Shown here: piece by piece, positions 19,711 through 30,104 of the stretch
Position numbering within the stretch: position 1 is the first letter of the stretch
Layout of the letters: each line of letters opens with the position of its first letter
Assembly: GCA_003045065.1 (NCBI GenBank)
Contig: PSQJ01000001.1
Span: 1 to 64,000 of the forward strand
Source of the DNA: Candidatus Liberibacter europaeus
GTDB taxonomy: Bacteria; Pseudomonadota; Alphaproteobacteria; Rhizobiales; Rhizobiaceae
Direction of reading: 5' to 3'
Length of the DNA: 64,000 nt
Notes under the pieces: model-generated
What the model was told of the DNA's origin: nothing
The model's database searches: none
The model's input: the letters and a program-made list of their open reading frames with translations, nothing else
Position numbers and translations under genes: made by a program

Positions 19711-21957
19711 GTGGACGACATGAAATTCTCAAAAATTGACTTGCAATGTAATAATATCCAACAAAAAAACGTGAAACTGAAACGTTTTTTACCGCAATGG
19801 CACGAGGCTTTTCTCCTTGCTCCCAATGTTCGTTTCACACGTACACCTGAAAATGAACTAAATCGCTATCATAAATTTTCTGTATCGCAAAAATGCGACA
19901 ATACACATTTTGATCTTAGAAAAAATTATGCCAAAAAATTAACGGAAGAACGCCTAAAATCAAGCTGTTCTCTTGTAAATTTAAAAAACCAATTTATGAC
20001 GACTGTAAATGCTAATAACGAACAATCCAAAACGAACAAAACACCCCAAAAGCTAAATATTACAAACAATGATCATTATAATATCAATATTGACAATCAA
20101 TCAAAAGGCTTGGAATTTTCTTCAAAAAACACTGAAAAAATAAATTATATCTCTTCTGCCATTAACAACGAAAACAACCGTCTTACAAAAATTGAATGGA
20201 TCTCAGATTTTGCTTTTTTTGAAGAATTAAATCCTTGCCTTCTGAGTAACAGTCAAAAACAAATAATATTGGAACCATTTAAATCTACAAAAAATACAAA
20301 TTTTATTCCAAAAACAATCAAAGAAAATAAATGTCATCAAAATGAAGAAACCAATGATAGCAATACATTCCAAAGCTCTATTATAGCCAAGAATCAAAAT
20401 GTTTCTCCTAAAAGCTCTATTTGGCAAAAATCACCCTCTTATGAAAACATTACGGGAAATATGACAAATGAAATATCAGAAGAAACAGAGGAGAAATATA
20501 AGCAGCCAAGCCCTTCTTTCCTACAGGAACAACCAAATCTTCATTTTCAAAGTATAACTCAAGAATACATTGAAAAAAATTCTGGACTATTAGAAAATAT
20601 TCTTGAAGATTTTGGAATTAGAGGAGAGATTGTTAATGCAAATCCTGGGCCAGTAGTAACTCTTTACGAATTTGAACCAGCCCCTGGAACAAAATCCTCA
20701 AGAGTGATAGGATTAGCTGATGACATCGCCCGTTCAATGTCTTCTTCTTCAGCTCGTGTTGCTGTCATACCTAAACGCAATGCTATAGGAATAGAACTAC
20801 CCAATGATATCCGAGAGACTGTTTACCTTCGTCAAATCATTGAATCACGAAGTTTTTCACATTCAAAATCAGATTTGGCTCTATGCCTTGGAAAAACAAT
20901 AGGAGGAGAATCTGTTATAGCAGATCTTGCAAGGATGCCTCACATCCTTATAGCAGGAACTACTGGATCCGGAAAATCTGTAGCTATAAATACCATGATT
21001 ATGTCACTACTTTATCGTCTTAACCCTAAAGAATGTCGTATGATAATGGTAGATCCTAAGATGTTAGAACTTTCAGTTTATGATGGCATTCCACATCTTC
21101 TCACACCAGTCGTAACAGATCCAAAAAAAGCTGTTATGGCGTTGAAGTGGGCAGTGCGTGAGATGGAAGAAAGATATCAAAAAATGTCAAAACTGTCTGT
21201 TCGTAATATTAAGAGTTATAACGAACGTATTACAGCAATAAATGAGGAAAATAAATCTTCTCTCAATAATGAAAGCATAACTCAAGAATATCCAGATGGT
21301 GATATTTCACATATGCCTTATATTGTCATAGTTGTTGATGAGATGGCAGATTTAATGATGGTCGCAGGTAAAGAAATTGAAGGAGCTATTCAAAGATTGG
21401 CACAGATGGCGCGTGCAGCTGGTATCCATTTGATTATGGCAACACAAAGACCTTCAGTAGATGTGATTACCGGAACAATTAAAGCAAACTTTCCTATCCG
21501 CATATCATTCCAAGTAACTTCAAAAATTGACAGTCGCACAATTTTAGGAGAACATGGAGCTGAACAACTTCTTGGTCAAGGAGATATGTTGTACATGTCT
21601 GGAGGAGGTCGAATCCAGCGTGTACATGGACCTTTAGTCTCTGATATTGAAGTTGAAAAGGTTGTAAAACACTTGAAGAAACAAGGACAGCCTCAATATC
21701 TAAAAACTGTCACTACTGATAGTATTCAGAATAGTGAAAATAACACCTACGAAAAGAAAGATCGTTGTGATCTTTACGAAAAGGCTATCACGCTAGTAAT
21801 GAAAGACAAAAGATGTTCAACGTCTTTTATTCAACGTCGCCTACAAATCGGTTACAATAGAGCAGCACTGCTAGTCGAACGTATGGAACAAGAAGGACTA
21901 GTGAGCAAGGCTGATCATGTCGGTAAGAGGAATGTTTTTTCTGAAGCTGCAATATGA
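19711..21957 (+). CDS. ftsK: FtsK/SpoIIIE-type DNA translocase, no membrane domain
   Basis: A motor that pumps double-stranded DNA, in bacteria for clearing the chromosome from the division septum. The C-terminal two thirds are intact: alpha/beta motor domains with Walker A AGTTGSGKS, Walker B IVVDEMADLMM and ATQRPSVDVITG, followed by the gamma winged-helix domain (CSTSFIQRRLQIGYNRAALLVERME) that reads KOPS sites. The first roughly 270 residues are polar and Asn/Lys-rich with no hydrophobic segment, unlike the four-helix membrane anchor of classical FtsK. The start is GTG at 19711 or ATG at 19720. Convergent with rluC (63-bp gap). Rhizobiales often carry a second, membrane-bound FtsK elsewhere. 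Confidence 0.88.
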   Translation: MDDMKFSKIDLQCNNIQQKNVKLKRFLPQWHEAFLLAPNVRFTRTPENELNRYHKFSVSQKCDNTHFDLRKNYAKKLTEERLKSSCSLVNLKNQFMTTVNANNEQSKTNKTPQKLNITNNDHYNINIDNQSKGLEFSSKNTEKINYISSAINNENNRLTKIEWISDFAFFEELNPCLLSNSQKQIILEPFKSTKNTNFIPKTIKENKCHQNEETNDSNTFQSSIIAKNQNVSPKSSIWQKSPSYENITGNMTNEISEETEEKYKQPSPSFLQEQPNLHFQSITQEYIEKNSGLLENILEDFGIRGEIVNANPGPVVTLYEFEPAPGTKSSRVIGLADDIARSMSSSSARVAVIPKRNAIGIELPNDIRETVYLRQIIESRSFSHSKSDLALCLGKTIGGESVIADLARMPHILIAGTTGSGKSVAINTMIMSLLYRLNPKECRMIMVDPKMLELSVYDGIPHLLTPVVTDPKKAVMALKWAVREMEERYQKMSKLSVRNIKSYNERITAINEENKSSLNNESITQEYPDGDISHMPYIVIVVDEMADLMMVAGKEIEGAIQRLAQMARAAGIHLIMATQRPSVDVITGTIKANFPIRISFQVTSKIDSRTILGEHGAEQLLGQGDMLYMSGGGRIQRVHGPLVSDIEVEKVVKHLKKQGQPQYLKTVTTDSIQNSENNTYEKKDRCDLYEKAITLVMKDKRCSTSFIQRRLQIGYNRAALLVERMEQEGLVSKADHVGKRNVFSEAAI

Positions 21958-22020
21958 CACAATGAATTTTAACAAATCATTGAAGTGGTTTTTATTGATA
22001 ACAAAAATACATTTAACAAG

Positions 22021-23028
22021 CTATAACAAACGATTGATATATGCACCTGAGTGATACTTAAAACCAAATGAATCCCATGTTTTCACCATATGTGTAGGCA
22101 AAGGAGCCGTTACTTGTAGTCTACCACCTTCAGGATGAGGAAAATCTATATAACGAGCATGCAAATACAATTTGTTTTGAATATCATTAGAAAAATTTCC
22201 ATTAGAATTATCCATATAATATTTTTTATCCCCAACAATAGGATGACCCATATGAAGGGCATGAACACGCAGTTGATGCGTACGCCCTGTATAAGGCTGC
22301 ATTTCCAACCAACAAAATTTTTGTGCAAAAAAATCAATCATTCTGAAGTAAGAAACTGCCTTATTAGCACCTTTTTCACTATGATTTACCACTTGTACAT
22401 AATCACCTCCTGGCCTACCCTTCTTCAATAACCAGTTAGAGATACATACATTCTTCTCATTGGGAATCCCCCTAACTAGAGACCAATATATTTTCTTTAC
22501 CTTACGCATTCTAAAAGCTTCTGTTAGACTTTGAGCGGAAGCACGCGTGCGAGCTACAACAAGTATTCCTGAAGTTTCCTGATCCAACCTATGAATAAGA
22601 TAAGGTTTTTTGCCATTTGACTCCAACCAATATTCCAATAGACCATCAATATGACAAGTAATCCCTGAACCACCTTGCACAGGAATGCCTGCAGGCTTAT
22701 TGAATATATAAACCTTGCTATCCTTATAAATCAAAATGCTACTTAAAAATTCCGAACTATTTAAATAACCAATGGATGGAACACCCAAATATTTATTTTC
22801 TTTTTTACAGATTGAAGCTTGAACAAACGGTGGAATGCGAACTAATTGTCCTGATTTTACCCGATCATTTGACTTAATACGCCCTTTATCTAATCTTATC
22901 TGACCAGATCTTAAAAGTTTTTGTAAATTACCAAAGCTAATCTGCGGATAATTAGTCTTAAACCAACGATCAAAACGCATATTATCTTCATCTTTATCAA
23001 TTGTTACATGCTTCACACACGTCATCAA
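22021..23028 (-). CDS. rluC: 23S rRNA pseudouridine synthase, RluC type
   Basis: Converts uridines of 23S rRNA to pseudouridine (955/2504/2580 in E. coli RluC). An N-terminal S4 RNA-binding domain (MRFDRWFKTNYPQISFGNLQKLL, read around residues 17-40) is followed by the RluA-family catalytic domain with the active-site aspartate in HRLDQETSGILVVARTRASA. Substrate-binding signatures GRTHQLRVHALHMGHPIVGD and LHARYIDFPHP are present. At 335 aa the length is normal. I assign RluC rather than RluA because of the S4 domain and overall layout; the other paralogue at 24658 is RluD-like. Confidence 0.88.
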   Translation of the reverse strand: MMTCVKHVTIDKDEDNMRFDRWFKTNYPQISFGNLQKLLRSGQIRLDKGRIKSNDRVKSGQLVRIPPFVQASICKKENKYLGVPSIGYLNSSEFLSSILIYKDSKVYIFNKPAGIPVQGGSGITCHIDGLLEYWLESNGKKPYLIHRLDQETSGILVVARTRASAQSLTEAFRMRKVKKIYWSLVRGIPNEKNVCISNWLLKKGRPGGDYVQVVNHSEKGANKAVSYFRMIDFFAQKFCWLEMQPYTGRTHQLRVHALHMGHPIVGDKKYYMDNSNGNFSNDIQNKLYLHARYIDFPHPEGGRLQVTAPLPTHMVKTWDSFGFKYHSGAYINRLL

Positions 23029-23338
23029 ATTAATCTCCTAATCCAAAATAGGCTTTTACGTGCATCTTGAAAGGGAAAGTATTACTATATCATAAGTATG
23101 AAGATAAATTGCCATAAAAATATCTATATAAAATTGATAATAATGATTTTGTATTATCATCTTATCTCGTAAGAGTATAATTGAAAAAATATCTTTTACA
23201 TATTAAACCGAACCGATAATCTCATTTCAAATTTAAAAAACATCATCAAATAAATAATTAGATCAATTAATACATAATATAATTTATTTATACATTATAA
23301 CTATTTACCAATAATATCAAAACGCTATAATAACCAGT
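23029..23338. other. 310-bp divergent spacer
   Basis: Lies between rluC and the phosphoesterase gene. It is very AT-rich, with no gene or terminator seen; both promoters are expected here. Confidence 0.5.
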
Positions 23339-24238
23339 ATGTTTGTACTAGCGCATATATCTGATATTCATCTAAACTATCCTCCTTATTTATATGAATT
23401 ATCTCTAAAAAGAATTATTGGATTAGCAAATTGGCACTTCAATAGAAAAAAATATTTGTCTCATGAGGTCGTCAAATTGTTAATTAATGATATTAGTTCA
23501 CATAATGCTGACCATATTGCCATCACAGGCGATCTTGTTAATATGACTAGTAAACGAGAAGTATATGCAGCCAAAAATTGGCTTAAAAGCATCGGCAATC
23601 CTAATGATATATCAATTGTTTTTGGCAATCATGATGCTTATGTAAGCGGATCAAAAGAAAAATCTCTTAGAGCATGGAAAAAATATATAGCCGGAGATAC
23701 TACATGCACAAGAGGCAAAATATTCCCCTATATGCGTGTACGCAACAACGTCGCTTTGATTGGTTGTTCCACAGTAGTAAACACTCCTCCCTTCATCTCT
23801 AATGGATACTTCGGACAAAAACAGGCAGATGATACATCCCAGCTCTTATGCAAAGCAAAGCAAGACGGTCTTTTCCGAATTATTATGATGCACCATCCAC
23901 CTGTTTTAGATGAAAGTTCCATATATAATCGTATGTTTGGCATTAAACGCTTTCAAGATGTGATTGCAAAAGAAGGTGTGGAATTAATACTACATGGCCA
24001 TACACATCTCAATAGTCTCCATTGGATGACAAGCCAAGAAACAGTAGCGCCGGTAGTAGGTGTAGCATCAGCATCTCAAAAAAAAGCCACCCGAAAGCCT
24101 ATGGCATCATATAACCTTTTTTATATTGCAAAGAATTACAATAATTGGACATTAAGAGGAGAAAGATATACCCTATCGCCAGATGCTACCCACATCAAAA
24201 AAGAATGTTCAAATATTTTCCATAATAATCATGGATAA
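23339..24238 (+). CDS. Calcineurin-like metallophosphoesterase
   Basis: A 299-aa soluble protein with all five blocks of the dimetal phosphoesterase fold: HISDIHLNYP (about residues 6-15), ITGDLVNM, FGNHDAY, MMHHPPV and LHGHTHLNS. Such enzymes hydrolyse phosphodiesters; the closest general type is the cAMP/CpdA-like or UDP-diacylglucosamine phosphatase-like group, but the substrate cannot be determined here. The C-terminal part (ATRKPMASYNLFYI) fits the subgroup conserved in Rhizobiales. It is a single-gene unit between empty spacers. Confidence 0.85.
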   Translation: MFVLAHISDIHLNYPPYLYELSLKRIIGLANWHFNRKKYLSHEVVKLLINDISSHNADHIAITGDLVNMTSKREVYAAKNWLKSIGNPNDISIVFGNHDAYVSGSKEKSLRAWKKYIAGDTTCTRGKIFPYMRVRNNVALIGCSTVVNTPPFISNGYFGQKQADDTSQLLCKAKQDGLFRIIMMHHPPVLDESSIYNRMFGIKRFQDVIAKEGVELILHGHTHLNSLHWMTSQETVAPVVGVASASQKKATRKPMASYNLFYIAKNYNNWTLRGERYTLSPDATHIKKECSNIFHNNHG

Positions 24239-24657
24239 TAATCAAATTAAATTTATGCGAGGATCCTCAATGTATATTCCTAAACAAGATTGAACAACAT
24301 TTAAACGCAAGACAACCGATAGCATAGTTGGAAAGAGATGAATTGTTCAAAATTAAGATTATATACTATATGAGTTTTTTCTTAAATCAAATCATTTGAC
24401 AATCATACAAGCTACGCAACTTAATAAAAAACTTTCTTTTCATTGACATGATAAAGTGGTAAGTTTCCAGCACGTATAATGTTTAACTTGACTGTATGAA
24501 TTAATGATTTGTTATAACGTTACCAAAACAATTCAGCGATATCAAAAAATTATTACGTTTCTGCAAAAGTAAAATCAACGGATTTATATGACAATATTTT
24601 GTTTAAAACATTATTACATTACTCAACTAGTTTACATTGTAGCAATTAAATAAAAAC
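24239..24657. other. 419-bp gene-empty spacer
   Basis: Between the phosphoesterase and rluD genes, same strand. No open frame, tRNA or terminator-type hairpin was recognised; the rluD promoter is expected at its right end. Confidence 0.5.
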
Positions 24658-25674
24658 ATGGAATTAAAACCTGATAGTAATTTGCAACCTATTACAATTT
24701 CATTATTAGCTAATGATGACGCTGTGGGAAGAATAGACAAATGGTTGTCTGTGAAGTTAACAGAAAAATTTTCACGATCATATATAAAAACACTCATCAA
24801 TAATGGTCATGTCAGTATAAATAATGTGGTTAACATTGATCCAGCACGAAAAATCATATCAGGAGATAAAATCCTTATAATCACACCTCAAATAAGACAA
24901 TTAAACATACCTCAAGAAAATATACCTATAAATATATTATATGAAGATGATGATATCATCATTATAAATAAACAAGCAGGTCTTGTAGTACATCCCGCAC
25001 CTGGAAATTGGACTGGAACTTTGGTAAATGCACTTTTGCACCACTGTAAAGATAATCTATCCGGCATCAATGGAACTAAACGCCCTGGAATTGTACACAG
25101 ATTAGATAAAGATACAACAGGGATTATAATAGTAGCTAAGAATGATATTTCTCACCAGAAACTATCCGAACAATTCGCAGATCATGGACTACATATGGGA
25201 CTAAAACGCCTCTATTATGCCATAGTATGGGGCACACCATTTCCAATGTCAGGTACAATCAACATACCTTTAGGTCGTTGTAAATATAATAGATTACGCA
25301 GAGCCATAAAAAGGGTAGATGATAAAACGGCAGATAGAGCCGTAACTCACTATCAAATAATCAAAACCTACAATAGAGATTCCAATTATGCAATATCATT
25401 ACTAAAATGTCGTTTAGAAACGGGAAGAACACATCAAATTCGTGTACATATGGCTCATAAAGGACATCCACTAATCGGGGATCCAATATATGGGACAGGT
25501 TTCAAAACAAAAGAAAAACTTGTTAACTCTGTTGCAAAAAGTGCAATCAACTCCCTTGCAAGACAGGCACTACATGCATATTATATATCTTTCAGTCATC
25601 CTCAAAACAACAAAAGGATGAGCTTTGAAGCAGCTATTCCTGAAGATATGTTAAGTATAATTAAAGCACTATAG
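24658..25674 (+). CDS. rluD: 23S rRNA pseudouridine synthase, RluD type
   Basis: Probably makes pseudouridines 1911/1915/1917 in helix 69 of 23S rRNA, important for ribosome assembly and termination. N-terminal S4 domain (GRIDKWLSVKLTEKFSRSYIK, read from about residue 23), then the catalytic domain with HRLDKDTTGIIIVAKND carrying the active aspartate, and GRTHQIRVHMAHKGHPLIGD. 338 aa, full length. The VVHPAPGNWTGTLVNALLHHC segment is characteristic of RluD. It is immediately upstream of rpoH on the same strand (about 150 bp), the standard rhizobial order. Confidence 0.93.
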   Translation: MELKPDSNLQPITISLLANDDAVGRIDKWLSVKLTEKFSRSYIKTLINNGHVSINNVVNIDPARKIISGDKILIITPQIRQLNIPQENIPINILYEDDDIIIINKQAGLVVHPAPGNWTGTLVNALLHHCKDNLSGINGTKRPGIVHRLDKDTTGIIIVAKNDISHQKLSEQFADHGLHMGLKRLYYAIVWGTPFPMSGTINIPLGRCKYNRLRRAIKRVDDKTADRAVTHYQIIKTYNRDSNYAISLLKCRLETGRTHQIRVHMAHKGHPLIGDPIYGTGFKTKEKLVNSVAKSAINSLARQALHAYYISFSHPQNNKRMSFEAAIPEDMLSIIKAL

Positions 25675-25823
25675 TGATAAACATATCTATTGGCATTATA
25701 TTAGAATTTAAATATGAAGCTGGAGGATGGATTTAGTTATATTGCCGTAGCAGTACGTATTAAAAATATCGCAAAACAATATTTAAATAAGATGTTTTAA
25801 AGCAAAAGAAGGCAAACACTTGC

Positions 25824-26714
25824 ATGACCAGTAAAAGCATACTTACAATAGCAAATGGTGAAGTTGGACTCAGTCGCTATATTCACGAAATAAAAAAAAT
25901 TCCTATGCTGGAACAACAAGAAGAATACTTTTTGGCAAAAAGATATCGTGAAAACAATGATTTAAATGCCGCACATAGATTAGTTACAAGCCATCTTAGG
26001 CTTGTCGTCAAAATTGCAATGGGATACCGTGGATATGGACTACCTATCTGCGAAGTAATATCTGAAGGTAATGTGGGCTTGATGCAAGCAGTTAAAAAAT
26101 TCGATCCAGATAAGGGTTTTCGTCTTGCCACATATAGCATGTGGTGGATCAAAGCCGCAATGCAAGAATATATCTTGCGTACATGGTCATTAGTCAAAAT
26201 AGGCACTACAGCCAATCAAAAAAGACTTTTCTTTAATTTGCGTCGCCTAAAAGTACATCTTCAAGCTGTAAATGGCGCAAATTTAAAACCAGAACAAGTA
26301 ACTGCAATTGCTACCAAACTAAATGTTTCAGAATCAGAAGTAGTATCAATGAATTGTCGCTTGAATGGAGACGAATCTCTCAATATGCTAATAAATTATT
26401 CAAATAACGATTCAAGCCAGTGGCAAGATTTGCTTGTAGATAGCCGCGATAGTCAAGAACAAAATTTTATTGAAGAAGAAGAAATGAAAAATCGTCGCGA
26501 TATGCTGAATCGTTCCATGTCTGTGTTGAACCCTCGTGAAAGGAGAATTTTTGAGGCACGACGTTTACACGAAAATCCTATAACTCTGGATAATTTATCT
26601 TCTGAGTTTGAAGTTAGTCGTGAACGGATACGACAAATAGAAGCAAGAGCTTTTGAAAAGGTCCAATCGGAGATAAAGAAACAAACAGAAAATTCCTCAA
26701 AACAGCATATATAA
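25824..26714 (+). CDS. rpoH: Heat-shock RNA polymerase sigma factor (sigma-32)
   Basis: Directs RNA polymerase to heat-shock promoters. 296 aa. Region 2 is intact (LRLVVKIAMGYRGYGLP, then EGNVGLMQAVKKFDPDKGFRLATYSMWWIKAAMQEYIL). The RpoH box QKRLFFNLRRLK lies at residues 132-143, and region 4.2 helix-turn-helix is ITLDNLSSEFEVSRERIRQIEARA. The ATG at 25824 is preceded by an AAGAAGG-type site. Two likely target promoters lie in this same window, upstream of dnaK (55748-55777) and hsp20 (39195-39224). Many Rhizobiales have two or more RpoH genes; whether this organism does cannot be seen here. Confidence 0.96.
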   Translation: MTSKSILTIANGEVGLSRYIHEIKKIPMLEQQEEYFLAKRYRENNDLNAAHRLVTSHLRLVVKIAMGYRGYGLPICEVISEGNVGLMQAVKKFDPDKGFRLATYSMWWIKAAMQEYILRTWSLVKIGTTANQKRLFFNLRRLKVHLQAVNGANLKPEQVTAIATKLNVSESEVVSMNCRLNGDESLNMLINYSNNDSSQWQDLLVDSRDSQEQNFIEEEEMKNRRDMLNRSMSVLNPRERRIFEARRLHENPITLDNLSSEFEVSRERIRQIEARAFEKVQSEIKKQTENSSKQHI

Positions 26715-26805
26715 TACCACTGAATAAAAGAAAACGTTTATAAATTCAAGTAAGCAGTTCATAAATATAGTTAATGCGTTATAGCAATAATAGGTTGACT
26801 AATAA

Positions 26806-28290
26806 TTAGTTTTTCCCCTCCCAATTAGAGATTGCCATTTTAAAAATATCTTCTCCTATACGACCTTTATCTATAGTTAGAACTACTCTTTTACCACCGC
26901 TATAAGTAATTGGAATATCAATCAAACGATATTCAGACAAAATTTTCGCATTATCTAAAGAATCTTTTAGCAAAATCGAATATGAATCTTTAGCAATTCT
27001 AAAAATATTGGAATCAAATAAAACACTTGGCCCTTTCTCTGTTTTTCTCATAGAAATTTGTCGCAAATCAACAACACTAACCCCTTGCCTTTCTTTAGGA
27101 AAAGAAAAAATTATTTCCATTGAATGAGTAGCCGGCAAAGCGATATCAACATTACGTTTTAATATTATTGATGCTGATAATTCATTGCTTATGGTAGAAA
27201 TGTCTCCTTTTATCATCAATCCCTGCAATCCTTGTTGTAAGGACCAAACTACATTTGTTGGAACAGCCAAAAATTTGTCATAACCTTTATTAACAAATAC
27301 CCTATTGCCTTCCTCAACATAATTGACATCTTCCAACGTATTACTCTTGGATATATGAAGACTACTATCTTTATCACCTTTTGAATAGCTTGTAAAAAGA
27401 GCATTATTTAAAGAAGAATTAGCAATATTTGAAGCATTAGACGAACCCATATCAATTTCAGATCCATCTGCTAATAATCTTCGAGTAATTTTTGGGCGTA
27501 TATTAAATAATTTTTTATCTCTAATATTATTATCTACCGTTTCACTTGAAAAAATATTTAAACCTCCTCCTCGATTTTTTGAAAATGAATAAGATATGCC
27601 CATAAACACTCCCAAAAACATAATAAAAACCACAGAAAATTTCATAATTTTACGATCATATAGTGTAGAAAATGATACGAAAAAACGCTCTGTATTGAAC
27701 AAAATTTTTTGTATAGAAAATAGTATTGTACTAATTAGAGAAGACAATTGTTCTAAATTAAATCTTCTAAAGATAGTCTTATCATGTTCCAAATCTGCAT
27801 TAATAGAAACAACTAATTGGTTATACTTATGTTGAGAATTACCTTGAAAACTAAAAATACTCCTCAGTTTATAGAGTAAATTTTTTGAAATAAAATTATA
27901 TAATAAATTTCTATTTCTTTGAGCAGAAGGCATCTCAGATCTCATTTTACTAGCATCAATATTCCGCAAAACTGACGAAATAGGCAATCGAGATGCAATC
28001 AAAAGTCGATTCTTAGAATTAATGCCATTATTAGGAAAAACTAATAACCTCTTCTTCTTTTTATCTTCAACTTGAAAAGCTCTCTGCTGTTTTCTTTCAA
28101 CTTGAAGAATAGCATCCTCCAACTTTCTCAATTGACGATCTAAAATCTCTTTTGGAGGGCGTGGCTTCATAGAATCTAGCTGTCGTGCAACAGCATTCCG
28201 AGCACGCCCATATATCTTAAAACGCATTTCAGGAGTATTCTCAGGCAAACTATCTATAGCTCGCTGAATTACTGATATAAAATCCACCAT
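26806..28290 (-). CDS. Conserved membrane protein of unknown function (rpoH-purA locus)
   Basis: I do not recognise a named family. The 494-aa protein has a charged cytoplasmic N-terminus with a short conserved-looking helix (RAIDSLPENTPEMRFKIYGRARNAVARQLDSM, residues 10-41), a heptad-like basic stretch (about 50-80), one strong membrane helix at about 216-236, and a roughly 255-residue C-terminal domain that would lie in the periplasm. Rhizobiales carry a hypothetical membrane protein of this layout between rpoH and purA, and the N-terminal motif fits it. It is cotranscribed with or just downstream of purA (74-bp gap). Length, composition and position argue that it is a genuine gene. Confidence 0.75.
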   Translation of the reverse strand: MVDFISVIQRAIDSLPENTPEMRFKIYGRARNAVARQLDSMKPRPPKEILDRQLRKLEDAILQVERKQQRAFQVEDKKKKRLLVFPNNGINSKNRLLIASRLPISSVLRNIDASKMRSEMPSAQRNRNLLYNFISKNLLYKLRSIFSFQGNSQHKYNQLVVSINADLEHDKTIFRRFNLEQLSSLISTILFSIQKILFNTERFFVSFSTLYDRKIMKFSVVFIMFLGVFMGISYSFSKNRGGGLNIFSSETVDNNIRDKKLFNIRPKITRRLLADGSEIDMGSSNASNIANSSLNNALFTSYSKGDKDSSLHISKSNTLEDVNYVEEGNRVFVNKGYDKFLAVPTNVVWSLQQGLQGLMIKGDISTISNELSASIILKRNVDIALPATHSMEIIFSFPKERQGVSVVDLRQISMRKTEKGPSVLFDSNIFRIAKDSYSILLKDSLDNAKILSEYRLIDIPITYSGGKRVVLTIDKGRIGEDIFKMAISNWEGKN

Positions 28291-28364
28291 TTATCAAATT
28301 TCCATTGCTTCCAATTCATAAATTTTTCATAAATTGGGTACAAATTTACACGAAAAATACGCCT

Positions 28365-29663
28365 CTAGTTTTCAAATGGGTTAAATACAATAATAGTGCT
28401 ATCCCTTTCAGGTCCAACGGATAGCAAAGCTACTTGTACACCCAATACCTGCTCTATTTTTCGTATGTAATTAATCGCCTGTATAGGAAGATCATCCCAC
28501 TTACGAACTTTAGAGATAGGTGTTTTCCATCCATCTAATACCACATAAATAGGTTCAAAACGAGTATGATTTACAAAATAATCTGGCAAAAATTCAACTT
28601 CTTGACCATCAATCTTATATCCAACACAAATTTTTAATTCATCAAGATCATCAAGAACATCAAGCTTGGTCAAAGCTATGCCTGTAATCCCATTAACAAT
28701 AATAGAACGACGTATTGATACCAAATCTAACCAACCACAGCGACGTTGTCGCTTAGTTACAGTACCAAACTCTTTTCCAACTGTTTTAAAAAAATCACCA
28801 ATTTCATTATTTAACTCAGTAGGAAAAGGCCCTTCACCAACACGTGTTGTATAAGCCTTAACAATTCCCATAATATATCCTAAAGATCCAGGGTTAACTC
28901 CAGATCCAATAGATGCTTGTGCAGATACTGTATTAGAGGATGTAACAAAAGGATAAGTGCCATTGTCAATGTCCAACAAAGAACCCTGAGCTCCTTCAAA
29001 AAGAATATTTGATCCTTTAATGCTTTCAGAATGAAGAAGTTGCCATACAACATCCATGAACGGAAAAATTTTTTCTCTTGCAAATTTCAATTCTTCTAAT
29101 ATCGTTTCACATGATACTTCATTCTGACCAAAAGCAGATCTCAATGCATTATGATGACGTAATAATTGCTCAATTTTCCCCGAAATATTCTCCATATCAG
29201 ATAGATCCATCATTCGAATAGCACGGCGACCTACCTTATCTTCGTAAGCTGGACCAATTCCCCTTTGGGTAGTCCCAATTTTAACATCACAATAGGAAAT
29301 AGAACTCTCTCGCAACATGTCAAGATCTTTATGAACAGATAATATCAATGATGCATTATTGGCAATTCGTAAGTTGGTAGGAGTAATATTAACACCTTGG
29401 CTCTTTAAATTTTCAATCTCAGTAACCAAAGAACTCGGATCTATAACAACACCATTACCTATTATAGACATCTTGCCAGGACGAACTACTCCTGAGGGAA
29501 GAAGAGATAACTTATAAATTATACCATCAATATCTATAGTATGACCTGCATTACTTCCTCCTTGAAATCTTACAATCACATCAGAATTTTCTGAAAGCCA
29601 GTCAACTACCTTACCCTTTCCCTCATCACCCCACTGTAACCCAACTACAACTACATTTGCCAT
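28365..29663 (-). CDS. purA: Adenylosuccinate synthetase
   Basis: GTP-dependent ligation of aspartate to IMP, the first committed step to AMP. 432 aa, full length. The N-terminal P-loop [16 protein letters not shown] carries the catalytic aspartate and lysine; GSNAGHTI has the catalytic histidine. [14 protein letters not shown] and [23 protein letters not shown] form the IMP site, and [10 protein letters not shown] and LTKLDVLD complete the GTP site. It follows the usual rhizobial arrangement next to the unknown membrane protein and rpoH. Confidence 0.97.
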   Translation of the reverse strand: MANVVVVGLQWGDEGKGKVVDWLSENSDVIVRFQGGSNAGHTIDIDGIIYKLSLLPSGVVRPGKMSIIGNGVVIDPSSLVTEIENLKSQGVNITPTNLRIANNASLILSVHKDLDMLRESSISYCDVKIGTTQRGIGPAYEDKVGRRAIRMMDLSDMENISGKIEQLLRHHNALRSAFGQNEVSCETILEELKFAREKIFPFMDVVWQLLHSESIKGSNILFEGAQGSLLDIDNGTYPFVTSSNTVSAQASIGSGVNPGSLGYIMGIVKAYTTRVGEGPFPTELNNEIGDFFKTVGKEFGTVTKRQRRCGWLDLVSIRRSIIVNGITGIALTKLDVLDDLDELKICVGYKIDGQEVEFLPDYFVNHTRFEPIYVVLDGWKTPISKVRKWDDLPIQAINYIRKIEQVLGVQVALLSVGPERDSTIIVFNPFEN

Positions 29664-30017
29664 TAAGAATATCTTTCTTCTTTTTATCTAATTCAATAAA
29701 ACAACTTATACGAGGCTAATTATCATAAAAATACATTATGATTAATCAGCATATTTAACAAAAGAATATCAAATACGTATAGCAATTATACATTCAATCT
29801 AAATTATCTCACCAAATTTCATAATTAACAAAACATCAGATCAACTTCCTTAAAGAATACTTAACATACATAATAGATACAATTAATTTTTTATAAAGAT
29901 ATACAGATGATTGTAAATATCACAAAAATTATTTATAATCTGTGCTGGAACTATATAATAATGTATGGCATATATTGCTATTCAAAGATATTTTGTTTGT
30001 ATTAACTAAAAATATAG
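29664..30017. other. 354-bp divergent spacer between purA and tRNA-Leu
   Basis: Very AT-rich with no gene; it should hold the purA promoter (minus strand) and the tRNA-Leu promoter (plus strand). Confidence 0.5.
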
Positions 30018-30104
30018 GCGGATGTGGTGAAATTGGTAGACGCAACGGATTCAAAATCCGTCTTTGGCAACGAAGTGTCGGTTCGAGTCCGACCATCCGC
30101 ACCA
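30018..30104 (+). tRNA. tRNA-Leu (CAA)
   Basis: 87 nt with encoded CCA. Acceptor GCGGATG pairs with CATCCGC, the D arm carries GTGAAATTGGTAGAC, and the anticodon stem-loop ACGGATTCAAAATCCGT gives anticodon CAA (codon UUG). There is a class II variable arm, T loop TTCGAGT and discriminator A as expected for leucine. Confidence 0.97.
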
